Assembly (NCBI GenBank): GCA_035578175.1
Contig: JAQMRL010000003.1
Span: 53,490,672 to 53,554,671, forward strand
Direction: 5' to 3'
Length of the DNA stretch: 64,000 nucleotides
DNA from: Catonia carolina
Taxonomy: Eukaryota; Arthropoda; Insecta; Hemiptera; Achilidae
Shown piece by piece: positions 36,329 to 47,452 of the stretch; the stretch's first letter is position 1; every line of letters begins with the position of its first letter. Made by a program: the position numbers and the translations under genes. The notes beneath the pieces were generated by a model. The model had not been told where the DNA came from, did no database searches, and saw nothing but the letters and a program-made list of their open reading frames with translations.

Positions 36329-36728
36329 ATGCCCAAAACGGGCAGGTGGAGTGTTATTTTAATTGCACTCTATCTGTTTGGTCCAGGGCTAAAAAAAAAT
36401 AGTTCTGTTTCTTATCACATAGTCAGCCACTTATATGACTGAACTATTTAAGAACAGAAGAGGTAGAGGTGTAAAAGACACTGGTCAGAGTTATCTCCTC
36501 TGAGAGTAATGAATTTCACTATGCAGCCAGACCCTGTGGTGAATGAAGTGAAGGTGTCATTAGCAGGGTGGAAAGTGAGTGCTTTTCGGAGGGCCTGGCA
36601 TGCTGATAAGCATACTCTTTCAACTCAGTGAGGAAGGCTACGTAAACCACCTAACTCCTCGTTTTTACTTAGTAAAACCTCTAGATGTTCAAACCAGCCT
36701 TTCGGCTGTTGACCTAAACAACAACAAT
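36329..36728 (+). repeat. RepA copy 6, with clean target-site duplication
   Basis: Full-length ~400-bp copy, ATGCCCAAAACGGGCAGGTG to GACCTAAACAACAACAAT. The 11-bp duplication on each side defines both ends and shows that the family moves by a target-primed or similar mechanism giving 10-11 bp duplications. Its frame reads MNFTMQPDPVVNEVKVSLAG then WK..AFRRAWHADKHT. Confidence 0.95.
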
Positions 36729-37085
36729 AAGAACTGTATTAGGAAAAGGAATAATTAGAAAAAGAAGACTTACATTTTACGGACACCTGTACAGAATGCA
36801 TGACAACCGGTTGATAAAAATTGTCGATTCTAAACAATAGACCTCAACAATGGGTTTCGGATAAATGGTCCAAAGAAGTCAGAAAGTATATTGAGAAAAT
36901 CGGAATAAATCGAGAAAACGTAATGAACCGAACCAAATTCAGACAACTAATTACTGGCTTTAAGGGCTTCAATGAAGTGCAAAAAAAGAACACCGGGTGA
37001 CCAGACGAAAGGAGAAAAACCTATAGTGAGCGAATAGTAAGATTGTGGGCTGTGAAAAGAGCATCCAGAAACGTCTGAAGTCACT
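36729..37085 (+). pseudogene. LINE RT C-terminal fragment, part 2
   Basis: After the RepA insert, frames read IIRKRRLTFYGHLYRMHDNR, a WFKEVRKY-type segment, NRTKFRQLITGFKGFNEVQ and finally RKTYSERIVRLWAVKRASRN, ending CACGTGGCCTAAAATTGAC. This parallels the opposite-strand copies at 38.6-39.1 kb and around 56-57.6 kb. Frame breaks are numerous. Confidence 0.8.
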
Positions 37086-38595
37086 TCACGTGGCCTAAAA
37101 TTGACCCTTTACGAGAAAAAAATATAGTAAAGCAACTTAAATATAATATAAATTTTATTTTTAATGGTTGTTTTATAATTTAAATAGCAGGAATCTGAGC
37201 TCTACTGTTAAAACCGTAAAAATTTAGAAATAAATTTTGGAAGTTTATTCATAAGTTACAAGTTACCACGAATATAAAATGTAACATAAAATTTAAACTG
37301 CCACTTAAGTATTAAATGGTAAAATAATTTCAAATGTTAGATATTATCGAAATACTGTGCTTTAAATTTAAAATTTTTGTAAGATCATTAAATAAATTAT
37401 ACACTAAGTCTACTGGACAGAAAAGAAATTTTAAAAAGATTTGGTATTAAATTACCTCAGTAATTCAGTAAATACAAGCGAGTTATTATGTATAAAAAAA
37501 TAAAATAAATAAAAAAATATATACATTGATTTATAATTGCTTATACAATTATATAATTCCAAATAAATTTATTTTTCAGCCGATAATACATAAAATTTGA
37601 AATTTTAATAAGGTAATTTAAGTCTATTGTGAATAATATTGGTCATAAAATTAATGGTTTAAGAATTTCATTTTAATCGATTTAACGATAAGACTTTTTG
37701 TAGATTTCATTTATTTTTTTCAATTCTGAAATCGAATTAATTTCGAGAGATAAACTTCTTGTCGGGAAGTTTATACCAAAAATATTTGACGTTATCGATC
37801 AATCGGATTATGAATTGACATGGTTTAGACATTTATTATAGATCTTTATAAAAGATGAATGTAAGTTATCTTTAGAGAATACAAAAAAATGTCTTCGAAG
37901 AAAGATTAAAACAATAAGAAATGCGGACAACAATAATGGATGGTAGAAATAAGATCGAGTAACTTAAATGCATTGTCAAGATTCTTCTCATCAGGTATGC
38001 TGTTGCAACTCGCATCGCATCAGGATGAGATACATGCTTTAAAGGCTCTACCTGTTCCGATGCTGTCGGTTTGTCAAAATTGGATTTCTACCCACTGAAG
38101 GAAGACCACCGCCCATAACGCCCACGTCCTATTGTATTGCATACTGATTCCTTATTCCTAATAGGATATTTTATTGCCCCATTGAATTGCACAAATTATA
38201 AGCCCTGTTATTTAATATAATCTCGATAATAGAAAATGTAATAACTTTCAATAAATGTTTTATTGTTTAAAACTAACCTAATAAAACTTGATTGCAAATG
38301 TTCATAAATAATAAGAGTAAACAAAATAACAACTATTGTTTTAAAGTTAAACTTTAAACACTATATATACAAATTGGATAAAATTTACAACGCATTATTT
38401 GGTTTTATTTATTTTTGTGGAGTACTTAATGCGGGAAAGATTTATTTATAGACCTCCCAAACAGTTCTTATCTTATAGGAACTTCCACCAACCATTTATC
38501 AAATTTTTATACATTTTTACCGATAAACATAATATAATCGATTTCTTCTTCTTCGTCATCGGTCACCATTCAACATTGAATATAGGTTTCCCTGT
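37086..38595. other. AT-rich stretch, nothing recognised
   Basis: No feature I can support. Confidence 0.45.
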
Positions 38596-38599
38596 TTGT

Positions 38600-39110
38600 C
38601 ATTACAATTGTTTATTCTGAAAGCTCTTTTTGCAGCCCACATTCTCACTACTCGCTCACTGTATGTTTTTCTTCTTTTTTCTGCCCACCCGGTGTTCTGT
38701 TTTCGCTCTTCATTGAAGCCCTTAAAGCCTCTAATTAGTTGTCTGAATTTGGTTCAGTTCATTACGTTTCTCGTTTTATTCCGTTTTCTCATATACTTTC
38801 TGACTTCTTTGAACCATTTATCCGACACCTTAGGTCATTTGGTATTGTTTAGTGCCTTAACAAATTGATTTGTTGACCGGTTGTCATCCATTTTGTACAT
38901 GTGTCCATAAAATTTTAGTCTTTTTTTTCTAACCGTTTCCATTAATCGTTCAATTCCCTTGTACAGTTCTTGTCGACCTCGTTACCTACATTGTCCGTTT
39001 ACTATCTTCGGGCCGATTATCTTGTGGAAGATTTTCCTCCTAAACTTCTCTTAGACTAGCCTTCTCGGTCATTATAAGGTACTCACTCGCGTACAGACAC
39101 ACAGGTTTTA
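38600..39110 (-). pseudogene. LINE RT C-terminal fragment
   Basis: On the minus strand: REVRRKIFHKIIGPKIVNGQ, RQELYKGIERLMETVRKKRL, KFYGHMYKMDDN, WFKEVRKYMRKRNKTRNVMN, TKFRQLIRGFKGFNEERKQN and RKTYSERVVRMWAAKRAF. Few breaks remain, so this is the best-preserved copy of this C-terminus. 'RKRRL.FYGH..RM' and 'TKFR' followed by 'W...RR..SERM...W' mark the end of the polyprotein. The catalytic domain is missing. Confidence 0.85.
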
Positions 39111-39654
39111 TCACAATATTATAATGTCTAATCTTGGCTTGTCGTTAATTAACTATTATATTGAAATGTATCGTTTCAAAATTTATTTAAAATAATCTGT
39201 TCAATATAATAGGTTGCAAATTATATCCAATATTGTAGATAGAATAAAATTCTCACATTCAGTTTTTTTCTGTAAAATAAATGAATTTGTTACTAAACGA
39301 GAAACTAAACAACTCATTTCTATAATTAACTCGTGGAAAATATATCCTCCAAGGTGTTTGACCGCAATAAAGCGAGATATGCAAGAACTTAACATCGCAG
39401 AAAGAGATCTTTTAGAAAAATCTTAACAGCTTAAGTTGCTTAAAGATAAGGACACAAGATTCGTCGAAAAACTCGAGCTCCTTCTTCAATGATTTGTACA
39501 GATAAAATCAGACAGATCAGATCCCAAAATATGAAGTTATTGGGAAAAACGTAAGAATCCTAAAACCAAACCACTAAGGATTTCTAAATTTGATTCAAGT
39601 GGTCCACTGACACCGTAAAAACAAAAGAAATTATTTGCTAGAACGTCTAAGTCT

Positions 39655-40005
39655 ATAGCTATTCTTTTAAAGCACTTTTCTCTGCCCAAATTAATCCTGC
39701 CACATCTTTTAAATCATCTCTTCATCTTTGTGGATGAGTTTTACCTCTTTTTCCCAGCCAGTATCTCCTTTGGTAAATTTCTTGCTCAATGAATATGTTT
39801 TTGTCTGCCTCATTGTGTGTCCAGCCCAATGCCATTTTAGTAATTCCACTTGCTATTATTTATCTATTAAGTTTTCTAATGAATACCCTCATTTCTCACT
39901 CGGTCATTCAAATTCATATTCAACATTAACCTCTACATGATCTTTTTTTGTATTTTGGCCAGGCTTTCCATTAAATCGTTTGTACTATGTTCGTGCAGAG
40001 TATGC
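39655..40005 (-). pseudogene. LINE RT C-terminal fragment (RTE-like)
   Basis: The minus strand reads KMALGWTHNEADKNIFIEQE, IYQRRYWLGKRGKTHPQR, a stop, then RDDLKDVAGLIWAEK. Intact relatives read 'WAGHIAR..D.RW...ILEW.PR..KR..GRP..RW.DDL...AG..W...A'. One stop lies inside the window of similarity. Confidence 0.6.
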
Positions 40006-40245
40006 AAAGAAAGAAAATCATACCAATTAAAAAAGGATTTTCTCAGTCTTAATGGGATTTTTTATTTCTCGGTTTTCTTTGCCTGACGAAAACACACCAC
40101 GTTGGTCATATTTGCCTTTCTATCTTCACTGTTTGGCTTGATTTTCTGCATTTAACTTCCCCGAGATTTTAGGTATGACAGTATATTGTATAATAGATTC
40201 ATTAGTAATGATTTTTTAATCATTATTATCCCCAAAGTGGATACA

Positions 40246-40488
40246 TTGCAATCTGTTCAATTCAGAATAATAAGCAACTCCATGGCCCAATAAGATGAGG
40301 ATGATGTGTACGACGTTTAAATGAGGTATAGTCTTGTACAGACCCAGGACAACCATTTCTGAGAGAGTATGGTTAAATTAACCCCAACCATCAAAGTACA
40401 CCGGAAACCACTGTCAAGTATTCAAATCCGTATACTCGTAAAAGTTGCAGACTCGCGGAGACGTTTTTACCTCTAGACCAACCGGGTG
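40246..40488 (-). repeat. tRNA-derived SINE (SINE-1 family)
   Basis: Minus-strand copy: head CCCGGTTGGTCTAGAGGTAA (A box), body ATACGGATTTGAATACTTGA and GGTTGGGGTTAATTTAACCA, then CTGTACAAGACTATACCTCA and a 3' end CTGAATTGAACAG. The B-box part is damaged by a deletion. Confidence 0.8.
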
Positions 40489-40489
40489 T

Positions 40490-42090
40490 TTTAATCAGTA
40501 TTTTTGTTTATCAGTAATAACAAAAACTTTTTTCATTTTAGTTATTCATAATTTTTGTGTTTCTCAATTTATTTTTAATCGTATATTTTCAGATTAGTTC
40601 TTCAACTTTCTTGTAAACGAAAATAGCAGACATCAATACAAACGTAAAATTGCAAATATATAGCCTATTAAAAAAAATTATAAGTTACGCTGTTAAAAAC
40701 GAACAAAATTCAAATGTCAGAATAATTAATTTTAAATAGAATAATAAATGTTTTAATAAATTTAATAAAACCCGGAATCGTAACATTTCAAAAATTAAAG
40801 AAAAATAAACTTCTGACATAAAATCCAGTTTGTTTAACCGAAATACATCAAAAATATAATATATATCGTTATTAAACATTATAATATTATTTAAAGTATT
40901 GAGTCTAACCTAGATTAAAACATATTAAATAATTTTATAATATGAAGAAAAAACATGCAGAAACTACCATAACCTATATTATAATTTTGAACAACTCTTT
41001 CATAGGAAATTAAAGTAAAGAAAAGCTAATTACACTTAATAAGACTTGACTTAATAAGACTTTATATAAGAATGTTTTATGTAACAATAAAAACACAACT
41101 ATTTCAATAACTAATTACTTCTCTAATAAAAAAAACTAATATAAATTTATCAAAGAAAAAATAGAGAGTAGTTAAAGGAAATTTAAATATCTATAAAAAA
41201 CTTCTAAGATAGATTTAAAAATTAGTAAATTGGAACAGTGTGCTTGACAGAAGAAAAAACAGAGAATATTATGACCTTATTTATTAATATTAATAAATTA
41301 TGACGACATAAATTATAAGATATTATTACACAAATAACACAACGTTTATTTATTTATTTTTTTAAATTAATTTATAAGAAGTAAACTAATTAATTATAAT
41401 ATTACACCTAAGTTTTACAAACACTACGGTAGACCTAATTACACAAACCAGTAAAAAAGTAACAACTGTGGAAGTAAAAGTTGTAATTTAGTTAATACAC
41501 AAGTAAAATTTCTAATTTGAGCGTACGGGGATAAAAAAATATCAAAAACATAAGTGAATAAATAATTATAAATGTTAAACTAAACCAAGCAACCTAAATG
41601 CTATCCGAAGGTTTCAAAATGTGGTGCTCAGGATCATAGTGAATACTACAAAATATGCCTGCAACAGTGACATCCACCGAAACCTATTACTACGTGAATA
41701 CGGTAGCTGGAGAAGTGCGTAAGTGTGCCAAAAAGTGTACGTAAGTGTGGAAGTTAGAGGACTCAAAAAAATTAACCCACTTCGTTTAGTGTATTAATAG
41801 GAAGATACAAAAATTCAAACCAAGCTATACGAAATTATGTTGTAAGTTACTAAAATATAAGTGAAATATTACGGAATAAATGATAGCGCCAGTGAAATAC
41901 AGAAAAATTACGAGGAGAACAATATCATACTGTACGTTAGTTACAAGTAACTAGTCGCAAAAAAATGTAAATTTTAAAGATAATAGATTGTATGTTAACG
42001 TAATTATTGATTTTTCCCTTGTTTGTACTTCAAGACAACTTTAAACTGGTTAATCTATAATCCATTAGAAACGGCACAAATATTACAATA
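40490..42090. other. AT-rich stretch, nothing recognised
   Basis: No feature I can support. Confidence 0.5.
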
Positions 42091-42093
42091 TAC

Positions 42094-43081
42094 AGAGAGA
42101 TTTAGGAAGTTTTACCGGTAGCCTACTTTCTGAGCTCACTCGACAAGCCAAAAGATAGAAAAAAACTTTATATAAACATATGTCTTAAAACGCTTTTACG
42201 GCTAGCGAAAGATTTCGTCCGGAAGTCAGTACCCTCGGTAAAATGAAGACTTCCAGTTCTGAAAAGGTAAATTAAGGAGCGAATTCAGTTTTTTTCTTAT
42301 GGTTTTTAACCTGAAAAATTGAACAAAATAGGTCCCACAACTGTATAGCTTATTTTTTAAGATATTCGATATAAAAGACAAAACTGTGCCTAAAAACACG
42401 GTTTTTTAGGTTTAAACTACAATAAATTTGTTAAATGACTACTAAATACATAAAAGTTGAAACAAAACTTGTGAAAAATTTAATTCTGAACAAATTGGTA
42501 TAAAATAAGACAAGAAACAAGCAAATACAAACGGAAAATATTTTTTTTATTTTAAACATAACATTTATCCAAAGCCTACTGGAAAATGACAAAATTTGCA
42601 ATAAAACGCTTTGATATTTTATGTTTCGAATAAAAAAAAATTTGTTTCTAATTGGTTGTTTCCTCCCTTATTTAATGCCAATTTGTTTAAAATTTACAAG
42701 TATTGTTTTTAACTTTTATGTATTTATTAATCATTTAACAAATTTATTGTAATTCAAACCTAAAAAACGTATTTATAGGCACAGTTTTTTCTGTTCTACG
42801 TCTAATATCTTAAAAACGACGAGATGTACAGTTGTGAGACCTGTTTTATTCAGTTTTTCAGGTAAAAACCATAAGAAAAAACTGAATTAGCTCCTAAATT
42901 TACCTTCTCAGAATTTCAGCAAGTTTTCATTTCACCGAGGGTAGCTACTGAGTTCCGGGCGAAATCTTTCGCTAACCGTAACCAAAGCGTTTTAGGACAT
43001 ATGTTTATACAAAGTATTTTCTTTCTTTTGGTCTTCAGAGTGAGCTCAGAAAGCGCCAGTAAACTTCATGAATCACTCTCT
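42094..43081. mobile_element. ~1-kb foldback element with ~465-bp inverted arms
   Basis: The left arm (from AGAGAGATTTAGGAAG) and the reverse complement of the right arm (AGAGAGTGATTCATGAAG) match over almost their whole length. Shared blocks include CTTTCTGAGCTCACTC, TATAAACATATGTC, AGCGAAAGATTTCG, CTTATGGTTTTTA and ACAATAAATTTGTTAAATGA. About 70 bp separate the arms at 42560-42630. The flanks ATATAC and ATATGA are a possible 6-bp target duplication with two mismatches. No coding is seen. It is a non-autonomous long-inverted-repeat transposon whose class I cannot fix. Confidence 0.85.
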
Positions 43082-43117
43082 ATATGACAGAAATAAGTAA
43101 CTGCATAATCGTATTGT

Positions 43118-43210
43118 GTCAATAAATAAATAATTAAATTGTTATAAGTTTCAAGAAATTTTGTAATTTATTATACCCAGATCCCGAATGAACCTAAGGC
43201 TGGTGTTAAA
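43118..43210 (+). repeat. Partial LTR-like 3' end, second copy
   Basis: GTGTCAATAAATAAATA, AAATTGTTATAAGTTT and ACCCAGATCCCGAATGAACC followed by GGTGTTAAAG parallel 4220-4311. The left part is absent. Confidence 0.5.
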
Positions 43211-43681
43211 GTATGATCGGTTGATCAACTTATAACCAATTTATTAGCAAAATTATGATGAACACAAAGGTGAACAAAGGCGATTGCGTAGAACAATGAG
43301 TTTTGGACCCATAACACAGATCCAATTTATTTTTAAGTATAGACTTAAGTTCAAGTAAAATAATAAGAATAATTTAAAATGCAACTAGTGAAATTATAGA
43401 AATATTCAGTACAAGACGACAATTTAAAAAATTGTATGTATTACTATACCAACTATTGCTGAATAATGAATCCATAACGAGCACTTGAACTTACCTGTAA
43501 ACAAACAGAAAAAAAGCTATTAAAATTATGCAGAAAATCAGGTTATTTAATTAAATATCTACATAATAATTACAACATAAAATAATTACATATAAAAAAA
43601 CATTAAGAAAAGCTAGTAATTTACTATTAATTTTATAATAATTTCACCCATTTAAGAATAAAATAGTAATTATACTTGAAT

Positions 43682-43691
43682 AGGTGTCTAT
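43682..43691 (+). repeat. RepA target-site duplication, left
   Basis: AGGTGTCTAT, repeated at 44048-44057. Confidence 0.85.
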
Positions 43692-44047
43692 GCCCATGAC
43701 AGGCAGTTGGAATGTTAAATTATTTGTATTCGATCTGCTAGTCCCAGGGCTACAAAAAATAGTTCTGTTTCTTTTCGCATGGTCAGCCAATTATATGATT
43801 GAAGCATTTAAGAACAGAAGCAGTAGAGGTGTAAAACCACTAGTCAGAGTTATCTCCTCTAAGAGTAACGAATTTCATCATTATACAGCCAAACTCTGTA
43901 GTGAGTGAAATGAAGGTGTCATTTGCAGGGTGGAAAGTAGATGCTTTTCAGAGAGCCTGGCATGCTGATAAGCATACTTTTTTACTCAGTAAAGAAAGCA
44001 ATGGTAAACTACCTCACAAGCCTTTCGGCTGATGATCTAAACAACAA
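43692..44047 (+). repeat. RepA copy 7, with target-site duplication
   Basis: Starts GCCCATGACAGGCAGTTGG and ends GATCTAAACAACAA, flanked by the exact 10-bp duplication AGGTGTCTAT. A ~45-bp deletion removes the segment between CACCTCAC and CCTTTCGGCTG, including the family palindromes. Confidence 0.95.
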
Positions 44048-44168
44048 AGGTGTCTATTTAAAAATATTAATGACAATTTATATAGCAGAGTACTTTGGAG
44101 AAACAATTTACTGTATTGTTTAGAAAGTCGAATCTTGGTTATTATCGAATACTTTGGATTAAAGAAAA

Positions 44169-44269
44169 GGTGGGTTTGAAATTATAATAACTTTCCACAC
44201 CCTAATCTGGAATCGAACCCGTAACCTTCGGTTTACAGAATATCACGCCAACCACTGGGCCACGGAAGC
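44169..44269 (-). repeat. tRNA-derived SINE (SINE-3 family), fragment
   Basis: Minus strand: GCTTCCGTGGCCCAGTGGTT (A-box region), ACGGGTTCGATTCCAG (perfect B box GGTTCGATTCC), then GGTGTGGAAAGTTATTATAA as in the copy at 44.77 kb. The 3' tail is missing. Confidence 0.75.
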
Positions 44270-44474
44270 TGTTTGTTTGTTTCTTAGGGGCTGATTTATA
44301 TGAAGATGTCTCCAATTTTAACAAATGATACTCTTTCCCAGTAAGCACTTTATTTCTCCAAATCGTCAACTCTTAGGAATTGTTACATATTCTCAGAATT
44401 CCTTTATCGATTATCATTGATTTTATTACAGTTGAAACTTCCCATTGAAGTAAATTTTAATCTTACTTAAATGC

Positions 44475-44670
44475 AGCCGGCCGCATTGGCGTAGTTGGTA
44501 ACGTGCTCGCCTCTCATCATGATGCGGTCGTGGGTTCGAATCCCACTCAGGCACGGCATATTTACATAAGTTACAAAAAAATAATTTCACGCTCCATTGT
44601 AAACAGTTACACCCCAACGTAGTCGCTAATGACTGTTGAAGTTGATGCGACTTTAAATAAATAAATTAAA
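44475..44670 (+). repeat. tRNA-derived SINE with intact T arm
   Basis: Head CATTGGCGTAGTTGGTAACG (A box), and GTGGGTTCGAATCCCAC, which is a perfect T stem-loop and B box. The 3' part reads TAGTCGCTAATGAC followed by GTTGATGCGACTTTAAAT and an A-rich end. The tail (GTTGATGCGACT) is shared with the next SINE although the heads differ. It is not a functional tRNA, because no acceptor stem pairs with the 5' end. Confidence 0.8.
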
Positions 44671-44768
44671 AAAAATACAGTATTACAAAAATAATCACCG
44701 TACGTATAATTTTATTAAATTATTGTTCTTACATAATAACAATAAACAGCTAAATTTAAAACTGAAAA

Positions 44769-44932
44769 GGCCGCCTCCGTGGCACAGTGGTTAGCGTTCT
44801 ACGCTGCAAAGTGTACGTCCCGCGCTCGATTCCCGGCCCGGGTCTGGAAAATTATTACAAGTCAAACCCAGCATTCCTCACCACACAGTAGTCGGTAATA
44901 ACCAAGATGTTGATACGACTAAAAAAATAAAA
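44769..44932 (+). repeat. tRNA-derived SINE (SINE-3 family), full length
   Basis: GGCCGCCTCCGTGGCACAGT and GGTTAGCG (A box), CGCTCGATTCCCGG (B box), GGGTCTGGAAAATTATTAC, then AGTAGTCGGTAATAACC and GTTGATACGACT before an A-rich end. A candidate 8-bp duplication, TAAAACTG, lies on both sides. Confidence 0.85.
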
Positions 44933-44934
44933 CT

Positions 44935-46257
44935 GCAATAGTAAAATCGGGAAAATGTTTATATCATTTTGTAACTGGAATCCGTTGTTTTGAATTTGAT
45001 CACAATAAAAAACTGATAAGATTAACCAAAGAACACAAATAACCGGCGGTTATTGTATAATAATTCATTTAACCACAAACTTAGTCTAATTAAAAGAACT
45101 AAAAAAATATGAGATATAATACAATTAGTTCTGTTTAACTTTTTTAAACAAAATAATATTGCTTTATATTAATTTTTTGTAAAAGGGATTTATTATACAG
45201 CCAGAGATTTAATTTTAAATACCGTTAGAAGATATTTGATTGTGACAAATAATGGATCAAATGAAATACGACAATATCGTTCAACATTAAAAATGTTGTT
45301 CCTCTTTTTAACAATTAAAGAAACAGACAAATTTTGGTATAATAAATATTTATATTATACCCAATAATTTTATATTATTTAAATTAATTTTCTGATTGAC
45401 TGATGAAAAGAAAAAGTGAAACAAAAGGCTTAAAAGTATTCTATTAATAAAGAATATAGTAGAAAAAGAACAGAAGATGAATGTAAGAAAAAGAGACCAC
45501 ACAGATAGACCGCGCAGATTAAATTGATTCGATATTCTTTTTTATTATTTTATTTTGTTCTGTCAAAAAGAAAGAGTAAAATAAAAAAATACATATTTTA
45601 TCATGTAAAAGAATAATTCATAGTTGTTTAGTAATAAAATCAATTAGTTATAAATCTTTATTGTAGAGGTATAGTAAGAAAATAAACGGTTATCATTTTA
45701 ATTGCATCATTACTTCGTATTGGATAATATTTATCCGTGCGGCCGTGCGCACTCAAATTGAAACACGAATAAATAATAATACGAATAATAATTGGTTTAA
45801 TGACATTAGCCCGTATATAATATGTATTGAGAACAACCGATCGGGTAGTACTTATAGTAACTTATACTCTAATAATTATCTCCCTTACTCTACGGGTAGA
45901 TATATATTTCCAATGTATCCGATTAAGTAGTAAAGTTTTCCGTACACGTTTTCTTGTATGTTATATTATTTACGAATAATCACTGTAGTATTTAAAACGC
46001 TACAAATCACTTTATTTGTATGTTCTCTATAATTTTCATATAGTAATAAGAACTAGTAATCTTGTTAAACGTGATGTAAAATGCATTCCACAAGAAAATC
46101 ATGAATGGTACAACGATTTCATTAATCTTAAAATAAAAAATAAACAAAAGAGAAACAAATAATGACAACAAATAATAATGAGGTATGGAATATTATTCAA
46201 ATTTTTCTAAAATTTAGTTATGATTAATATTTTCACTCTCACAAGTATTATTTTTTT
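44935..46257. other. AT-rich stretch, nothing recognised
   Basis: No feature I can support. Confidence 0.5.
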
Positions 46258-46813
46258 GTTGTTTAGGTCATCAGCCGACAATCTGGGTTAAACTTTTAGA
46301 TTTTTTTTTGTTTTACGTCTAACAGTTTTGCAATTTTTGCTAATGCAGACGGTGGAGAACAATGATATGAAAATGAGTGATGAAAAAATGCCAGACCTGA
46401 CCGGGAATCGAACCCGATCAGTTCTGGTATTTTTTCATCACTCATTTAAAAGCTTTACTGAGTAAAACGAAGGGGTATGGTTTACCATTGCCTTCCCCAC
46501 TGAGTGGAAAAGTATGCTTATCAGGATGTCCAAATTACAAATGTCTTACCAGGCCCTCCAAAAACCATCGACTTTCCACCTTGAAAATGACACTACTTTA
46601 TTCACCACAGGGTCTAGCTGTATAATGAAATTCATTACCCTCAGAGGAGACAACTCTGACTAGTGTATTTTACACCTTTACCTCTTCTGGTCTTAAATGG
46701 TTCAGTCATATAATTGACTAACCGTGTAATAAGAAACAGAACTATTTTTTGTAGCCCTGAAACTAGAAGGTTGAGTGCAAATAATTTAACACTCCACCTG
46801 TCTGTTATGGGCA
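46258..46813 (-). repeat. RepA copy 8, split by a SINE
   Basis: Minus-strand copy whose 3' end (GTTGTTTAGGTCATCAGCCG) lies at 46258-46299. The rest runs from 46445 (TTTACTGAGTAAAACGAAGG) to GTTATGGGCA at 46813. Between them sits the SINE described next, so RepA was already in place when the SINE arrived. Confidence 0.85.
46300..46444 (-). repeat. SINE-2 tail nested in RepA, with palindromic head
   Basis: Contains the SINE-2 body on the minus strand (tail TTTTACGTCTAACAGTTTTG, then CTAATGCAGACGGTGGAGAA, and GACCGGGAATCGAACCCG as B box). From 46374 the sequence turns back on itself: GAGTGATGAAAAAATGCCAG and CTGGTATTTTTTCATCACTC are inverted, so the head is replaced by a second, inverted SINE piece. 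Confidence 0.75.
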
Positions 46814-46868
46814 GCTTAATTTTGTATAAAGTTTTAATGTTTGAAGCTGCAATATTTAAGTAATTATT

Positions 46869-47165
46869 GGTTGGTTGGAAACTCAGCCAAAAGGGTGGTT
46901 TGAACCTCTAGAGGTTTTACTTAGTAAACAAGAAGTGCAGTAGTTTACCATGGCTTTCTAACCGAGTGGAAAAGTATGGTTATCAACATGCCAGGCCTTC
47001 CGAAAAGCATCTAGTTTCCGCCCTGCAAATGACACCTTTACTTCATTCACCACAAGGTTTGGCTGTATAATGGAATTCATTACGCTCAGAGGAGATATAA
47101 CTCTGACTAGTGTCTTTTGCACCACTACCTCCTCTGTTCTTGAATGTTTCAGTTACATAATTGGC
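46869..47165 (-). repeat. RepA copy 9
   Basis: Minus-strand copy from the 3' end (TTTGAACCTCTAGAGGTTTT at 46900) through GTTACATAATTGGC. It lacks the first ~110 bases of the element and abuts copy 10. Confidence 0.85.
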
Positions 47166-47452
47166 AGAGTTATCTCATCTGAGAGTAATGAATTTCATTA
47201 TACAGTTAGACCCTGTGGTGAATGGAGTGAAGGTGTCATTTGCAGGAAGGAAATAGAAATAGATACTTTTCTGAAGGCCGGGCATGCTGATAAGCATACT
47301 TTTCCACTCAGTGAGAAAGGTAATAGTAAACCACTTTACTCCTCATAAATAAAATGAATCTTACTCATTACAACTAAGATGCTTTACTTTACTAAGTCTT
47401 AGTAAAGCATCTAGTGATTCAAACCAGCCTTTCGGCTGATGTCCTAAAATAC
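47166..47452 (+). repeat. RepA copy 10, head to head with copy 9
   Basis: Plus-strand copy starting at AGAGTTATCTCATCTGAGAG and ending TTTCGGCTGATGTCCTAAAA. Copies 9 and 10 form a palindrome-like inverted repeat with essentially no spacer. A secondary palindrome, GATGCTTTACTTTACTAAG against CTTAGTAAAGCATC, is inserted near 47380-47412. Confidence 0.85.

Noticed and set aside
44475..44560. Functional tRNA gene
   Set aside because: The T arm and both pol III boxes are intact, but no paired acceptor stem or proper anticodon arm is visible, and a SINE body and A-rich tail follow.
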